Positions 54,620 through 64,000 of a stretch of DNA of 64,000 bases are shown here, piece by piece. Source of the DNA: Prorocentrum cordatum (taxonomy: Eukaryota > Sar > Dinophyceae > Prorocentrales > Prorocentraceae); contig CAUYUJ010014172.1 in the NCBI GenBank assembly GCA_963575745.1, forward strand, positions 239,501 through 303,500. The letters are read 5' to 3'. Within the stretch, counting starts at the first letter, position 1. Each line of letters begins with the position of its first letter. The position numbers and the translations under genes are program-made. Below the pieces are notes generated by a model. The model saw only the letters and a list, made by a program, of their open reading frames with translations, searched no databases and was not told the DNA's origin.

Positions 54620-56450
54620 GACTAATTACATGATCGACCCACGAACCCGGAAAGGGATTGAGAACTGCGAGGCATGGAACCGTGTCCAAGGACCTCAATT
54701 GCATATCCAACTGGGCGATGCCAGGGGGGCATGCCAGAAGGACGCGCCCCGGATCGTCCCAAAGGACGCGCCAGCGGACGTGCCAGGGGACGTGCCAAGG
54801 GAACGCACCGCGGGACGTGCCAAGGGGACGCGCTACGGAACGGGCCAATGGACGTGACACGGGACGCGCCAGGGGACGCGCCGCGAGACGTGCCAGGGGG
54901 ACTCGCCACAGGACGCGCCACGGAACATGCCAGGGAACGTGCCAGGCGACGCGCCAGGGAACGTGCGAAGAAACGCGTCAAAGAACTGGCATGGGACGTG
55001 GCACGGGACATGGCGCGGCGGACCCATGAACGAAACCGTCACGACGGGACCGCGCTCCCGAGGCCAAAGTCCCTCGTAAACTACGCTGCGTCCGCTCTGC
55101 CTGTGCTACGGTCGCTCGTAAACTACGCTGCGTCCACGCTCCCAAGGCAACGATACGTCGTAAATCACGCGGCGTCCGCGCTCCCGGGGCCGTAATCTCT
55201 TGTACATGATGCGGGGGTCGCGCTCTCAAGGCCACGGTTCCTCGAACATTGCATTGCATTCGCGCTCCCAGGGCAACGACCCCTCCGAAATGATGCACGC
55301 AGGATCCACGCTCCAGGGCCACGACCCCTCGTGAATTACACTGGGTTGGCGCTGCGAAGGCCACGATCTATCGTACATGCACTGGGCTCGCGCTCCCAAG
55401 GCTACGATCTCTTGTAAACTACGCTGCGTCCGCGACACCAGGGCCACGATCTTTCGTCAATTACGCAGTGACTGCGCCTCCAGGGGCGGGATCCCTAAAT
55501 CATTACAGTGTCTCCGCCCCCCCAAGGCCTCCCTGTAAATTAACCTGCGTCCGCACTCCCAGGGCCACGATCCATCGTAAATTACGCTGCGTCCACGCTC
55601 CCAAGGCCGCCGTGTCCGGCGTAAATGACGCTGCGTCTGCGCTCCCAGGGCCACGATCCATCGTCAACTACGCGGTGCCCGCGCTCCCAGGGCCACGATT
55701 CCGTGTACATTACGCTGCGTCCACTCCCCCCTGGGCCACGATCCCTCGTAAACTACTCTGCGTCCGCGCTCCCAGGGCCGCGCTCTCCCGCGTCCGCGCT
55801 CCCAAGGCTACGATCCCTTGAAAATTATACTGGGTTCGCTCCTCCAGGGCCAGGACCCCTCATCAATTACGCTGCGTCCGCGCTCCCAGGGCCAGGATCC
55901 TTTTGTACATTACGCGGGATCCTCGCTCCCAAGGCCACGATCCTTAGTAAATAGCTGTCCGACCGCACTCCTAGAACCACCTGGGCACGGTTGGGCGCTC
56001 AGGCCTTCCAAGCGCTGCAAAACAAGCGTTTCGGTGGAGACATCCTCAAACATTCGGCACGCAGGGTTCGCTATCCTCGAGCGGGCACGCAACAAAAACA
56101 AACCTTCTTGCTGCAAAGCAAGCGCGGGGCGCGAGATGTCCTCGACATTCCTGCGCGCGGGACCCGCCATCCTCGAGCGGGCACGCAAAAAGTAAGCTGT
56201 TACACATGTTCTCTTATGTATTTGTGTTTTGGATATTCGTACCTTGCTTGTTATCGTAAATTCTGCGCGAAACGCTCCGCACCCCGCTTTTTCGACGGAG
56301 GACGTGTCTGCGGACCTTGTTATTCATCGAGAATCCGAAATGAGGGGGGCACATGTCTCTCGAGCTGGCACGCGCGAGACGCATTTTTCAACGTCGGATT
56401 GGACTTTACCTCGTTACTTTTCGGAAGTGCCTCCGCCGGCCCGCATTAGA
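54620..56450 (+). repeat. Macro-unit copy 2
   Basis: Same order as 46840-48060: leader with CGACCCACGAACC and GAGAACTGCGAGGCATGGAACC (54634-54680); GACGTGCC minisatellite (54725-55010); 42-bp GCTCCCAGGGCCACGATC units, spaced 42 bp where clear (55040-55960); two copies of the CTGCAAAACAAGCG..GAGACATCC segment (56015-56195); TCTGCGCGAAACGCTCCGCACCCCGC (56262-56287). Confidence 0.87.
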
Positions 56451-56583
56451 TCGAGGCTGGGGGGTAGCCAACATGATCGACCCACGAACCCAGAAAAAGG
56501 AAGATACAACTGTAAGGCATGGCAAGGTTTTCAATGACACCTGTTTGGGCGACGGGCACAAGCAATGCTGAATGTATCGATCT
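56451..56583 (+). repeat. Macro-unit leader broken by the retroelement (left part)
   Basis: CGAGGCTGGGGGGTAGCCAACATG, CGACCCACGAACCC, AAGGCATGGCAAGG, GACACCTG and GCTGAATGTATCGATCT. It matches the uninserted copy at 45225-45320, and its continuation is found at 63675. Confidence 0.85.
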
Positions 56584-56689
56584 GAGCAACGGGCCCCTCT
56601 TTTGGCGGAAAGTGATTCTAGCGAAACTCTGGATTCGTCGTGGCCTGAGGCTTCGCGAGCTTATGCCTTAAAACTCGTTCTCCCCCCGA
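56584..56689 (-). repeat. Split direct repeat B2 (3' terminal)
   Basis: GAGCAACGGGCCCC to CTCGTTCTCCCCCC, in direct orientation with 56831-56940. It contains the shared words TCTAGCGAAACTCTGGA and TCGTGGCCTGAGG. Confidence 0.85.
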
Positions 56690-56706
56690 GGGTTCAGGGG
56701 GCGGGA

Positions 56707-56830
56707 GACCGAAAGACAACTACACTGAGAGAGTGGCAGCGGCATGGCCTCCAACAGTGGCTGAGAGTGCTGCGCAACACTATGACATCACTTAAAGGGC
56801 CCCTCTGCTCAACCCGTTTTCAAACCTCCA
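56707..56830 (-). repeat. Split direct repeat A2
   Basis: A 124-bp block (GACCGAAAGACAAC to AAACCTCCA) with a same-length, same-orientation partner at 63551-63674, about 13 differences. It lies between the two B copies. Confidence 0.9.
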
Positions 56831-56940
56831 GAGCAACGGACCTCTCTTTTTGACGTGACTGGTTCTAGCGAAACTCTGGACTCATCGTGGCCTGAGGTTT
56901 CGCGAACTTTAAAGGCATGCCTTAAAACTCGTTCTCCCCC
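56831..56940 (-). repeat. Split direct repeat B1
   Basis: Direct copy of 56584-56689 with a 5-base insertion (AAGGC). Its inner edge lies about 35 bases from the stop codon of the last coding frame at 56975. Confidence 0.85.
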
Positions 56941-56974
56941 AACTCGTCCCGAAACGATCGAAGTTGGATGTTCT

Positions 56975-57705
56975 CTAGGGCGGGAGGACGAAGGGTGGGA
57001 TGGAAGTGCTCTTTGTTCGACTGTACTGGCCAGAAGTGTTGAGACCGTGGACTGCGCCAGCAGCGGAGGATATCCGGAGGCAATGCGAGTGCGGCGGAGG
57101 CCGCCAGGCCCCCCGCCGGTGAGTTGCGAATGAGGCTGTCCTGTCTTGGAACAGATGCAACCCCGTGGACGGCATCGATGGGTGAGCTTGATTCACATAC
57201 CCACACAGGAGCCGCTCGGCCTGCTTCCACTTGGCCCCGTATTGGCACTGGTCCAAGTCAGCAGCCGAAGCGAGTTTGTCATGAGACATATCGTAAACTT
57301 CAGCAGTGTGCCACAAGCGGCTTGTCAGGGGATGTTTTAGAATGGTGGGAATCCCTAGTTTCAAAAAAAAACTGAAGAGAGACAGAGCTACTCGTGCGAG
57401 CTGGTTGCCCAGCCCACTGCTTTGGCATCCGAAGGGGTCAAACGTGAGGCGGGGGCCCCCCGCGGCATCTCACGGCTGCGCACAGGGATCCTATCGCGCG
57501 CAAGGGAAAAGGTTAGGCAAGGAGGAGCCATCACTGCTGCAACTTGCCAGCCGTTTCGAGAGTCGGCTTTGATAACAGCACCGCGGACGACAATAAATCC
57601 TGCCATTCGGCAGCATAGATCACGCCCCAGCTCCTCGCCCCAAAACCTCGGGCTCCGGTCGCTTGAGACACAGCTCTGCAGCCAGCCGGCGAAGAGGTCG
57701 GCAAT
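56975..57705 (-). pseudogene. C-terminal methyltransferase-like domain of the retroelement
   Basis: In frame 57388-57945, IADLFAG (81-87) matches an AdoMet-binding motif I (DLFAGxG), and APPCLTFSLARDR (140-152) matches a catalytic PPC motif IV of cytosine-type methyltransferases. The stretch between is partly carried by another frame (AVSQATGARGFGARSWG in 57531-58025). In frame 56975-57364, LKHPLTSRLW and DLDQCQYGAKWKQAERLL follow, in the place of later motifs. Capture of DNA methyltransferases by retrotransposons has been reported in dinoflagellates; I infer that this is such a domain. In classic DIRS/PAT elements the methyltransferase is an adenine type placed before the recombinase, so the placement here differs. 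Frameshifts make this copy inactive. Confidence 0.65.
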
Positions 57706-57789
57706 GCATTGAACTTTGCCGAGACGGGAGCGGCCGAGCCGGTCCCTAGAGCGCCCGCCCCGATGTCCGACGTGCACTGGGCCCACTTT

Positions 57790-58670
57790 CGCCACATCTG
57801 CTCTCCGTGGGGCCGGTCGGCCCGGATGAGCGCCAGTTGCCTCTCCGCCTCCTCGCGCGCCGCGTGCAGCCGGGGGTCGAGCTTGGCGTAGTCGCTCCCG
57901 AGCCTGCTGCTGTGCTCGCGGTGCATCGACACTGCCTGCGCCCACTCCCCCCGTCGCTGCGCGGAGGTCAGGTTGCGCCAGCCCGTCGCCAGATCGATGC
58001 TGGCGCCTGAGGCATCATCTGGCACAGCGTCACGGGCGCTTCCACGAGGTCATCCGCCGCCTCCGCGAGGAGCACCGCTGCCTCGGGGTAGTCGAAGTCC
58101 CGCAGCGGCTGCTTCGACGTCGCCGAGGCCAGCCGCTCGAAGACCGCGCCCAAGCCCTGGAGGTACGGGGAGTCCAGGGGGCAGCCCTCGTCGAAGTGCC
58201 CCCGCTTGCTGGGCCTCTTCTGCTCCCGCGGGTGGGTCAGCAGCGCCCAGTGTCTGCTGGAACACTGGGCGCCGGTGGCGATAGATCGCACCGCCGGGCG
58301 GCCGGCAACGTCGAGGGCCGCGCATAGAGCGCGATGCCCACTATCAGGAATGTGGCCAGGCGCAGATGGCCTCGAGATCTCGCCGCCAGCCTCCAGGCCA
58401 GCCCGCGCCAGACAGGGAGGGCAAGGGCCTTCCGCCGCCAGCCGGGAGTCAGCCTGCGCCAAGCTTTCAGCGCCCGTCACGTCCGAAGCAGCGCGCGGCC
58501 ACCTGCGCGGCCGAACCCTAGGTTCGCGTCGACCCAGGCCGCCACCGCCGGGTCCCCGAAGCTGCTCTGCTCGCCCTGCAAGTAGTGCGTGGTCAAATAG
58601 CTCCACATGAGCTCGTCGATCTCTGTATCCCGCCTCTGCACCATCAGCCTCTGGGTCAGGCCGACGTCCG
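57790..58670 (-). pseudogene. Tyrosine recombinase of the retroelement, catalytic residues lost
   Basis: Integrates the circular DNA copy. The N-terminal helical part (LMVQRRDTEIDELMWSYL, YLQGEQSSFGDPAVAAWV) ends the frame 58477-59637. A frame at about 58300-58450 gives WRRLTPGWRRKALALPVW and LATFLIVGIALYARPS. Frame 57968-58690 gives RHWALLTHPREQKRPSKRG and DSPYLQGLGAVF. The expected HxxR-like box reads QMMPQAPAS, and where the nucleophilic Tyr is expected frame 57531-58025 reads SMHREHSS, with no Tyr. Several indels separate these pieces. Confidence 0.72.
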
Positions 58671-59384
58671 AAAAGAATCGATCGAGGCATTGCTCCTCAC
58701 CTGCGTGGCCGTCGTCACCACCGAGGTTTCTAGGAGGCTCGCGACTGTCTCCTGGGCCGCGATGCACCTTTGCCCGCCGTTGCGACCTCCGCGCCCGCAA
58801 CTGCCGCGTCTTCGCGCGACTCCTCCAGAGGTGCGCCGCCGCTGAGTCGGGGCCGCTTGAGATGCCGTCGCCCTCGGCGCCCTCCCCTGCGTCTCCGGCG
58901 AAATCCAACCCGTTCGCGCCCCTCTCGTCGGGGGCGGCGAAGTGCCGCCCGCCCCGAGCAGTCTTCTTCGCGGGGGGCGGAGGAGTGGCAGGCGCCAGCG
59001 ACCTCGCTCTCCTCGATGAGCTCGGGCCGTCGGCCACAACGGCCCCCCTCGAGGCCGGGGGCGAGCTCGCCCCGGCCCCTCCAGCCACCAGCGCCCGCGC
59101 CCGCGCCGCCGGCCGTCGGGCGATCGGAAGTGCCGGGGGCGCCCGTGCTCGCGCTCGCGGCGCCGGCGGGCCCAGCGGCCGCGCCCTCTGCGGCGGCGAC
59201 GGCGCCGTGCCCGGGTGGGTCAGACTTTCCGGACGGCTCGGTGACCTCTGAAAGGCCAGACAGTTTTGAGCCAAACTGACTGCATGAAAGAACGCGCGCA
59301 GAAGATTCAGACGGGCCGGCTCTTGGAGACGGGTGCGCGCATTCAGACTGGACTGAAACTTATCATCGGGAAGTGATGTCAAAA
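58671..59384 (-). pseudogene. Low-complexity linker between RNase H and recombinase
   Basis: Part of frame 58477-59637. Residues about 86-320 are rich in Arg, Ala, Pro and Ser, with no motif, and lead into the recombinase N-terminus. It is probably a disordered linker. Confidence 0.55.
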
Positions 59385-60058
59385 TCTTGCTGTCGCTTCC
59401 TTCATCGCTCCCATTCGACTCCGAGGGGATCCATCGAAACGTGGGCGAGAGCATAAAAACGATTGCATAAGCATGGGATCGACGGATCTGCGCCGACAAA
59501 CATAGGCAGGACGAACGAGCCCTAGAAAAGGACAGAACCACAAATACATTGCCGGGCAAGAACAGATGCCGAATGCAAGCCCCGTGCGAGTTCTTTGCGA
59601 GCCGCTGGATTGATTTCACCAGGGCCCTGGCGTCCAAGATGAGGATGCCTTCGGGGAAACGTCAGACCCCCGACCGACCGGTCTCCCAGACCCCCGTGCG
59701 GAGCCATTGCCAGGGGGCCTCATCAAAGTCGGGGTCAAGCCCCCAAGAGGACAGGCGGTCAGAGATAAAAGGGTCCGGAATTCTCTCGTCTACAAAACTG
59801 CGCAAGACGCCAGCGCCGTCTAGGGCAAGGTCGGCGGCTGCGAGCGCGCTCTCTCGCGCCGGCTGGCCCTGAGCTGAGCGAAAGCGGGCCCGCTCGGGCA
59901 GCCGGCCTACCGGCCCCGCCACGCTTCGGGGCCAGAACGACCGCGCCATGGCCGCTCTCGCTGGCGTCGGTCTGGGGCACGCAGCCGCTCCATGGCCCCC
60001 GCCAGTCCTGGACCATGAGGGCGAGGAGCCCGCGGAACATCAGGATCCCCTTAACCAC
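59385..60058 (-). pseudogene. RNase H domain of the retroelement
   Basis: Removes RNA from the RNA:DNA hybrid. QTDASESGHGAV near 59968 (frame 59759-60058) is the first catalytic block. ARSFWPRSVAGPVGRLPERARF (frame 59662-59949) follows, then LDARALVKSIQRLAKN and FLPGNVFVVLSFSRAR, and FRWIPSESNGSDEGSDSK (frame 58477-59637) is the last block, with Asp near the usual position. The three pieces are in two frames. Motif order is right for DIRS-type RNase H. Confidence 0.75.
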
Positions 60059-60099
60059 CTCTGGCCACTGGCGCGTGGCGGCGCTGCGCGAAGCGGTGC

Positions 60100-61300
60100 G
60101 CGGCGCGCCGGTAGCTCAGAGGCCCTCGAAGGGCAAGCCCGACGAAAGTGTAGTGGCCCAGCGCCATCTCCAAGGCCCACCCTGATGCTCGCCCGCGGGC
60201 GAGTTGGCCCCCCTGCCCGAGGTGGACCTGCCAGCAGCGGCCGTCGCTGACGCCTGACCTCATGGGCTCGAGGTCGAGCTTGGCCCCGGGCGCCTCGCAG
60301 GCGCCCGAGCAGACGGTGCTCTCGTGCAGGTCAAGGCCGACAGCCTCGAACAGGCCGGTCCAGTTCTCGAGGGCGCCCGTGGCCAGGCTCTCCGCGAGGA
60401 GGTGAGCGCGCCCATTTTGTCAACGTAGACGTAGACACCCCCGCGCAGGCCAGGGCCGGCCCCCACCGCGAGCGGGGTGCCGCGGTCGCTCATCAAGACC
60501 CTCCCCGCGTCTGCTGCTGCCCCGTCAGGCCATCGATCGCATCGTAGGGCGCTCTCCTCGTTCGCGCCCTGGGCGACGAAGAGGGGCTAAGAGAACCCCA
60601 TGGGGGGCGCGCCGATGCAGGGATATCGGGGCGTAAGGAGCCAGCCTCGCCCCTTCCAGCTCCTGCCGCCCAGCGCCGAGTGCGCGGGCAGGAGCGGCGG
60701 GAAGCGGGGGGAACTTCGCGAGGCTCAGCGGCATGAGCACCCTGTAGAAGCAGCCCTTGACGTCGGTCATGCCCGAGAAGAGCCGGAAGCCGTTCAGCAG
60801 CTTCTCCCCCTCTGGCGAGCCGACGGGGACGTCGTCGGGCAGCTTGATCTCCACCCGGCTGACGCCCCCGCGCGACAGGAGTTGCGCGCTGGGAGGCGCG
60901 CTAGACCAAGAATTCGCTCAGCACGCATCCACGATCACCCGAATCTAATGGCTCCCGCTGTTCTTCGCGAAGAACAGGCTCGCCTGCTCCACCGGGGACA
61001 GAGTGGCCAGCCGGAGTCCTCGATCCGAGACCCCCTTTGAAAAACCGGCGGTGCATCTTCCTATTCCGCTTCAGCAGCGGGTCGAAATACGGAGTCGGTA
61101 AGTTGTTGTCATAATCGATATCATTGGTAAGCAATCGCATTCGCTTTTGATCCTCCTTCAAAAAATGGCCGGCCTCGCCCACGACCTCCTCCGCCTGGCG
61201 GCGGCCGACGACGGGAGGGGGCAAGGGCGCCTGGCCTCGGGCGAAAAAGGCCAGGTTCCTCGGGGAGCCCGATGCGTCGTAGACCGGGCAACCCTTGAGC
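60100..61300 (-). pseudogene. Reverse transcriptase of the retroelement
   Basis: Upstream sequence LPTPYFDPLLKRNRKMHRRFF (frame 60901-61302) leads into a shifted frame with EQASLFFAKNSGSH, then VEIKLPDDVPVGSPEGEKLL. Motif A is GMTDVKGCFYRVLMPLSLA near 60764 (frame 60525-60854; catalytic Asp present). Motif C is YVYVDKMGAL near 60421 (frame 60260-60496; the usual YVDN reads YVDK). LEMALGHYTFVGLALRGPLS lies near 60173. Such RTs belong to the DIRS branch and lack an LTR-type integrase. At least three frame changes occur. Confidence 0.78.
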
Positions 61301-61701
61301 AACGCACTGGGCGCTGCCTCTCAGGACGGACAGGGGCTGGGAGCTGCGGCATGGCGCCGATGAGCTCCGCTGTCCACCCGCTGGGCGATCCCTGCGTGCT
61401 TGCCCCCTATCATGTCCAGGGGGCGCGGCGGGCCCGCGTCGCCAGGCTCCCAGCCGGCCAGCCAGTCGAGAGAATCGAGCGCGCCGTTCGCCAATGCGCG
61501 CGCGCGCCGCTGCCGAGCTCCAGCAATGCGGGCGCGGCCGCGGCCTCTGGAGGCCAGCGGCCTGGCGAGGCGCGGGGGCGGGAACAGGGCCCGATCCCCG
61601 CTCGCCAGAGGCAGCGGCGCGCGCCCAGCCGATGCGGCAGTCCAGCCGGCGGGGCACACACCGCCGACTGCGTCGCCTCAGTCGTGACTGCGCGGGCGGC
61701 G

Positions 61702-63540
61702 CTAGGCCCAGGCCGGGGCCGCGTTGCCCCGGCCGCCCCCGCCGCCGCCCCGGCCGCCGCCCTCGTCACCTGACTCGGGCGCCTCGCGCGGGGTCCGCGC
61801 GGCCGCCGCCCCAGCCACTGCCTCTGTCTTCTTGTCGCCCTGCAGCAGCTCGCACTCCTCCTTGGCGCTCCTCGACACATGACGCCGAAGTCCAGGCGCC
61901 ATCAACTGGTCGACTTCGGTCAACGGCGACAGGTACTTTGCGTTTGAGTACGAGGCCCAGCCACTGTTCTTGCACGCATCCACTCGGAGATTCAATCGAA
62001 GGGCCGCCACCTCCAAGCATGCGAGCCCCCCTCAATTGAGCTGGTCGAACTCACCCGCTTTCTCAAGCATGTCACACAAGCTCGAGGTTCGTGGGAAACT
62101 CGATCCGTTGAGCTGATCCCTTTGTCTCGTAGGAAGCGTTCCAACCATCCAGAGCCTACCAGGTTCGCCATCACCTCACAGGTGTGGAGGCAGGTACGAC
62201 CAGCTGGCAGCCTATGATGATCCTAGGCTGCGTGCGCGCTCCCGGCGACTGCTTTCCTGAACTTATTCCTCCTCTCGCTCTCGCTATGGTCGCCCCAATC
62301 GATGCACAACGTGCGCAGGTCGTTCCCAGCGTCACCTCCAGACTTGTCCTTGACTGGCGGGTCCTCGTCGGCGAGGTCCAGCCTGCCCCTGGGGCGGTCC
62401 ACGGCGGGCTCGCGGCCAGATGGGGGGGCAGCGGAGGCGCGTCAGCGCCGCCAACCCCCACCTCGCTGGCCGCATGGGCAGGCGACGGAGCGATGGCCGC
62501 GAGCAGCTCGTCCGTCCTGCTGGCGGTCCAGTCCGCGATCATGCCCGGCTCCACCCTCTCGAGCCTCACCCAGCGGCTTCGGCTCAGAAAAAGGCAGAGA
62601 GCGTGGTCGCCGTCGCGGACCGCGCCGTCGGGCAAGGGGTCCACGATCGTGCCGATGGGCCTGTCGTGCAAAGGTTCAGCCATCACACATGGGCGCGAGG
62701 GGCCGTGCCACGGCAGTTGGTCCAAGCTGGGACGAGTCACGCCATCATCCATCAAGACACCTGCTGGCTCTTCGGACACCGCCTGGCCCCGCCTGTGCAT
62801 CGTGCCCCCGCAGTCGACAACGAGCTGCACGAATCCGTCCAAGGACGGACGCCGTCGAAAACGATGGAGGCGGCGGTCGTCAGGCGGATCTCCCGTCGCA
62901 GGGTCGAGGAACGACCCGCCTGAAGGGCCGGTCGCGGTGTTTTTCCCGCTCAGGTCCTCCTTCCAAACGTCGCCGTCGGCCGTGAGCACCCCGTAGGTAG
63001 ATCGCTGGCGAACATGCCCTCGCGCGTTCTGTCGGCGATTCGGCCACAGCACCACCCGCATGTGGTCCATGGTCTCCCCTGCGTAGGAGACACGGACCAG
63101 GACGCCGACCGGGAGGTTAACGCACCACCCCTCCTCCGCGGGCAGGGGGCGCAGGGCGCGCTGGGCCACCAACATCGTCGCGACGTCTGCGGCACGCCTA
63201 GAGACCCCAAAGGGCCCACACCACCAGGCTCGTCGGCACCAACGCCAGCTGCTCCGCACAGCGGTCCGTCTCGGCCGGGCACTCCAGCGCCGGCAAGATG
63301 GGGCAGGGCGCGCAGCTCGTCATGTCCGCTTGGGCCAGCCGCAAGGCCTTCACGGCTCGCGCCAGCTCCTCCACCGCCGAGCCCTCTGGCCCAGGCGGGG
63401 CGGCGGTGGGGTAGGGACCCCCGGCTCGAGGCCACCCTGTTGCCTCACGCGCCCAGAACAGCCCCTGCCCCAGCAGCGACGCGATGGAGCAGACGAGCGT
63501 CGCTGCCGGGGTCCGCTGCCCAGGTACCACCATGCGGGTC
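61702..63540 (-). pseudogene. Gag-like and N-terminal region of the retroelement
   Basis: Frame 63198-63635 has VEELARAVKALRLAQADMTSC, a Cys/Pro cluster and a hydrophobic stretch (LALVPTSLVVWALWGL), a possible membrane anchor. Frame 62171-63259 has VGVLVRVSYAGETMDHMRVVLW and TYGVLTADGDVWKEDLSG. Frame 61702-62174 carries LRDKGISSTDRVSHEPRA, VEVAALRLNLRVDACKNSGW, LMAPGLRRHVSRSAKEECEL and a Gly/Arg-rich end (GGGRGGGGGGRGN) typical of nucleic-acid-binding linkers. This arrangement occurs upstream of RT in dinoflagellate YR retroelements; the biochemical role is presumed to be particle or RNA packaging. Confidence 0.62.
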
Positions 63541-63550
63541 CCGGCTTCAA

Positions 63551-63674
63551 GATCGAAAGACAACTTGAGTGAGAGAATGGCAGCGACATGGGCTCCAACA
63601 GTGGCTGAGAGTGCCGCGCAACACGATGACATCACTTAAAGGGTCCCTCTACTCAACCCGTTCTAAAACCTCCA
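63551..63674 (-). repeat. Split direct repeat A1 (5' terminal)
   Basis: Partner of 56707-56830. It starts within about 10 bases of the first coding frame and ends at ACCTCCA, after which the macro-unit resumes with TGATGTACCGTGACAGGGCTG. Confidence 0.9.
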
Positions 63675-64000
63675 TGATGTACCGTGACAGGGCTGTGCTG
63701 TGCTGTGCCGTGCTGAATTGCGATGCGCCATGCCGCGATTATGCTCTATAGCGTTATGTATCAAATCCTCCTTTACGTCCAAGTCCTGACCGAACTGATC
63801 TGGATCTTAAGCTCGAGCTGCCTGAGCACACAATAGCTGCCCCAGAGCTCATTAACAGGGGGACACGCCAGGAGGACGCGCCGCAGGACGTGCCATGGGA
63901 ACGCACCGCGGGAGGTGCCAAGGGGACGCGCTACGTGCCAATGGACGTGCCACCGGACGTGCTAAGGGACGCGCCGTGCGACGTGTCAGGGGGACTCGCC
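63675..64000 (+). repeat. Macro-unit, continuation right of the retroelement
   Basis: TGATGTACCGTGACAGGGCTGTGCTG, CGCCATGCCGCGATTATGCTCTATAGCG and AGTCCTGACCGAACTGATCTGG match 45321-45490. A GACGTGCC-type minisatellite (63860-64000) continues past the window. Confidence 0.88.

Larger units (their letters stand above)
56584..63674 (-). mobile_element. DIRS/PAT-type tyrosine-recombinase retroelement, decayed
   Basis: A 7.1-kb minus-strand element. On that strand the order is: A1 (63674-63551), gag-like region, reverse transcriptase, RNase H, tyrosine recombinase, methyltransferase-like domain, B1 (56940-56831), A2 (56830-56707), B2 (56689-56584). This is the split-direct-repeat layout known for PAT/Ngaro-type YR retrotransposons, which integrate by recombinase and leave no target duplication. 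The ends agree with the empty site at 45320/45321. Coding domains are clear but change frame at least eight times, so the copy is inactive. A1 and A2 differ at about 13 of 124 positions, so the copy is old or the repeats have drifted. Confidence 0.85.

Noticed and set aside
59258-59284. Possible spliced-leader relic: minus strand TTTGGCTCAA matches the core of the dinoflagellate leader
   Set aside because: Only about 15 of 21 positions agree, and the word lies in frame inside the retroelement coding region, so chance is more likely.

Overview
The window reads as nuclear DNA of a dinoflagellate-like protist. I infer this from four things: the sequence style of its reverse transcriptases, a decayed PPR array with dinoflagellate-type 35-residue repeats, a tyrosine-recombinase retroelement carrying a methyltransferase-like domain, and a short TTTAGGG-type telomeric stretch. 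No host gene is clearly intact. No spliced leader, tRNA or rRNA gene was found. Almost everything recognisable is a mobile element or a tandem repeat. Species cannot be named from this sequence alone.

Layout. 0-13.9 kb: anonymous GC-rich DNA with microsatellites (CTC, ATCGATCTCACT, CAT, ACG) and a minus-strand PPR relic at 7.2-8.0 kb. 13.95-15.6 kb: minus-strand LINE-type reverse transcriptase, 5'-truncated but with a long intact frame. 16-22 kb: low-complexity DNA, a ~155-bp array, and a ~95-bp array from 21.6 kb. 23.1-34.5 kb: a ~101-bp hairpin-rich satellite interrupted by a 6.9-kb minus-strand element (24738-31608) that codes for five HTH-like modules, a zinc-binding N-region, a Helitron-type Rep-like region and a Pif1-type helicase, now broken by frameshifts and a stop. 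The satellite block is bracketed by two 127-bp direct repeats. 36.1-39.9 kb: a 108-bp satellite with an inverted start. 40.3-45 kb: G-rich minisatellite, an inverted pair of ~88-bp arrays, and CCAAGACGGCC-type DNA. 45.2-56.5 kb: repeated macro-units (leader, GACGTGCC minisatellite, 75-bp or 42-bp arrays), a 64-bp-arm perfect hairpin at 51.5 kb, and GGCGCTGGTGTC minisatellite. 56.6-63.7 kb: a DIRS/PAT-type tyrosine-recombinase retroelement on the minus strand, with split direct repeats. The macro-unit then resumes to the end.

The best-supported result is the 56584-63674 element. Its ends are fixed by an A1-(coding)-B1-A2-B2 split-direct-repeat layout. They are also fixed by a paralogous empty site at 45.2-45.6 kb that lines up directly across the insertion with no target duplication. 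Its coding domains (gag-like, RT, RNase H, tyrosine recombinase, methyltransferase-like) are all recognisable but spread over many frames, so the copy is dead. The helicase element at 25-31 kb is the other system worth attention, because its tandem HTH-like modules are unusual for this class.
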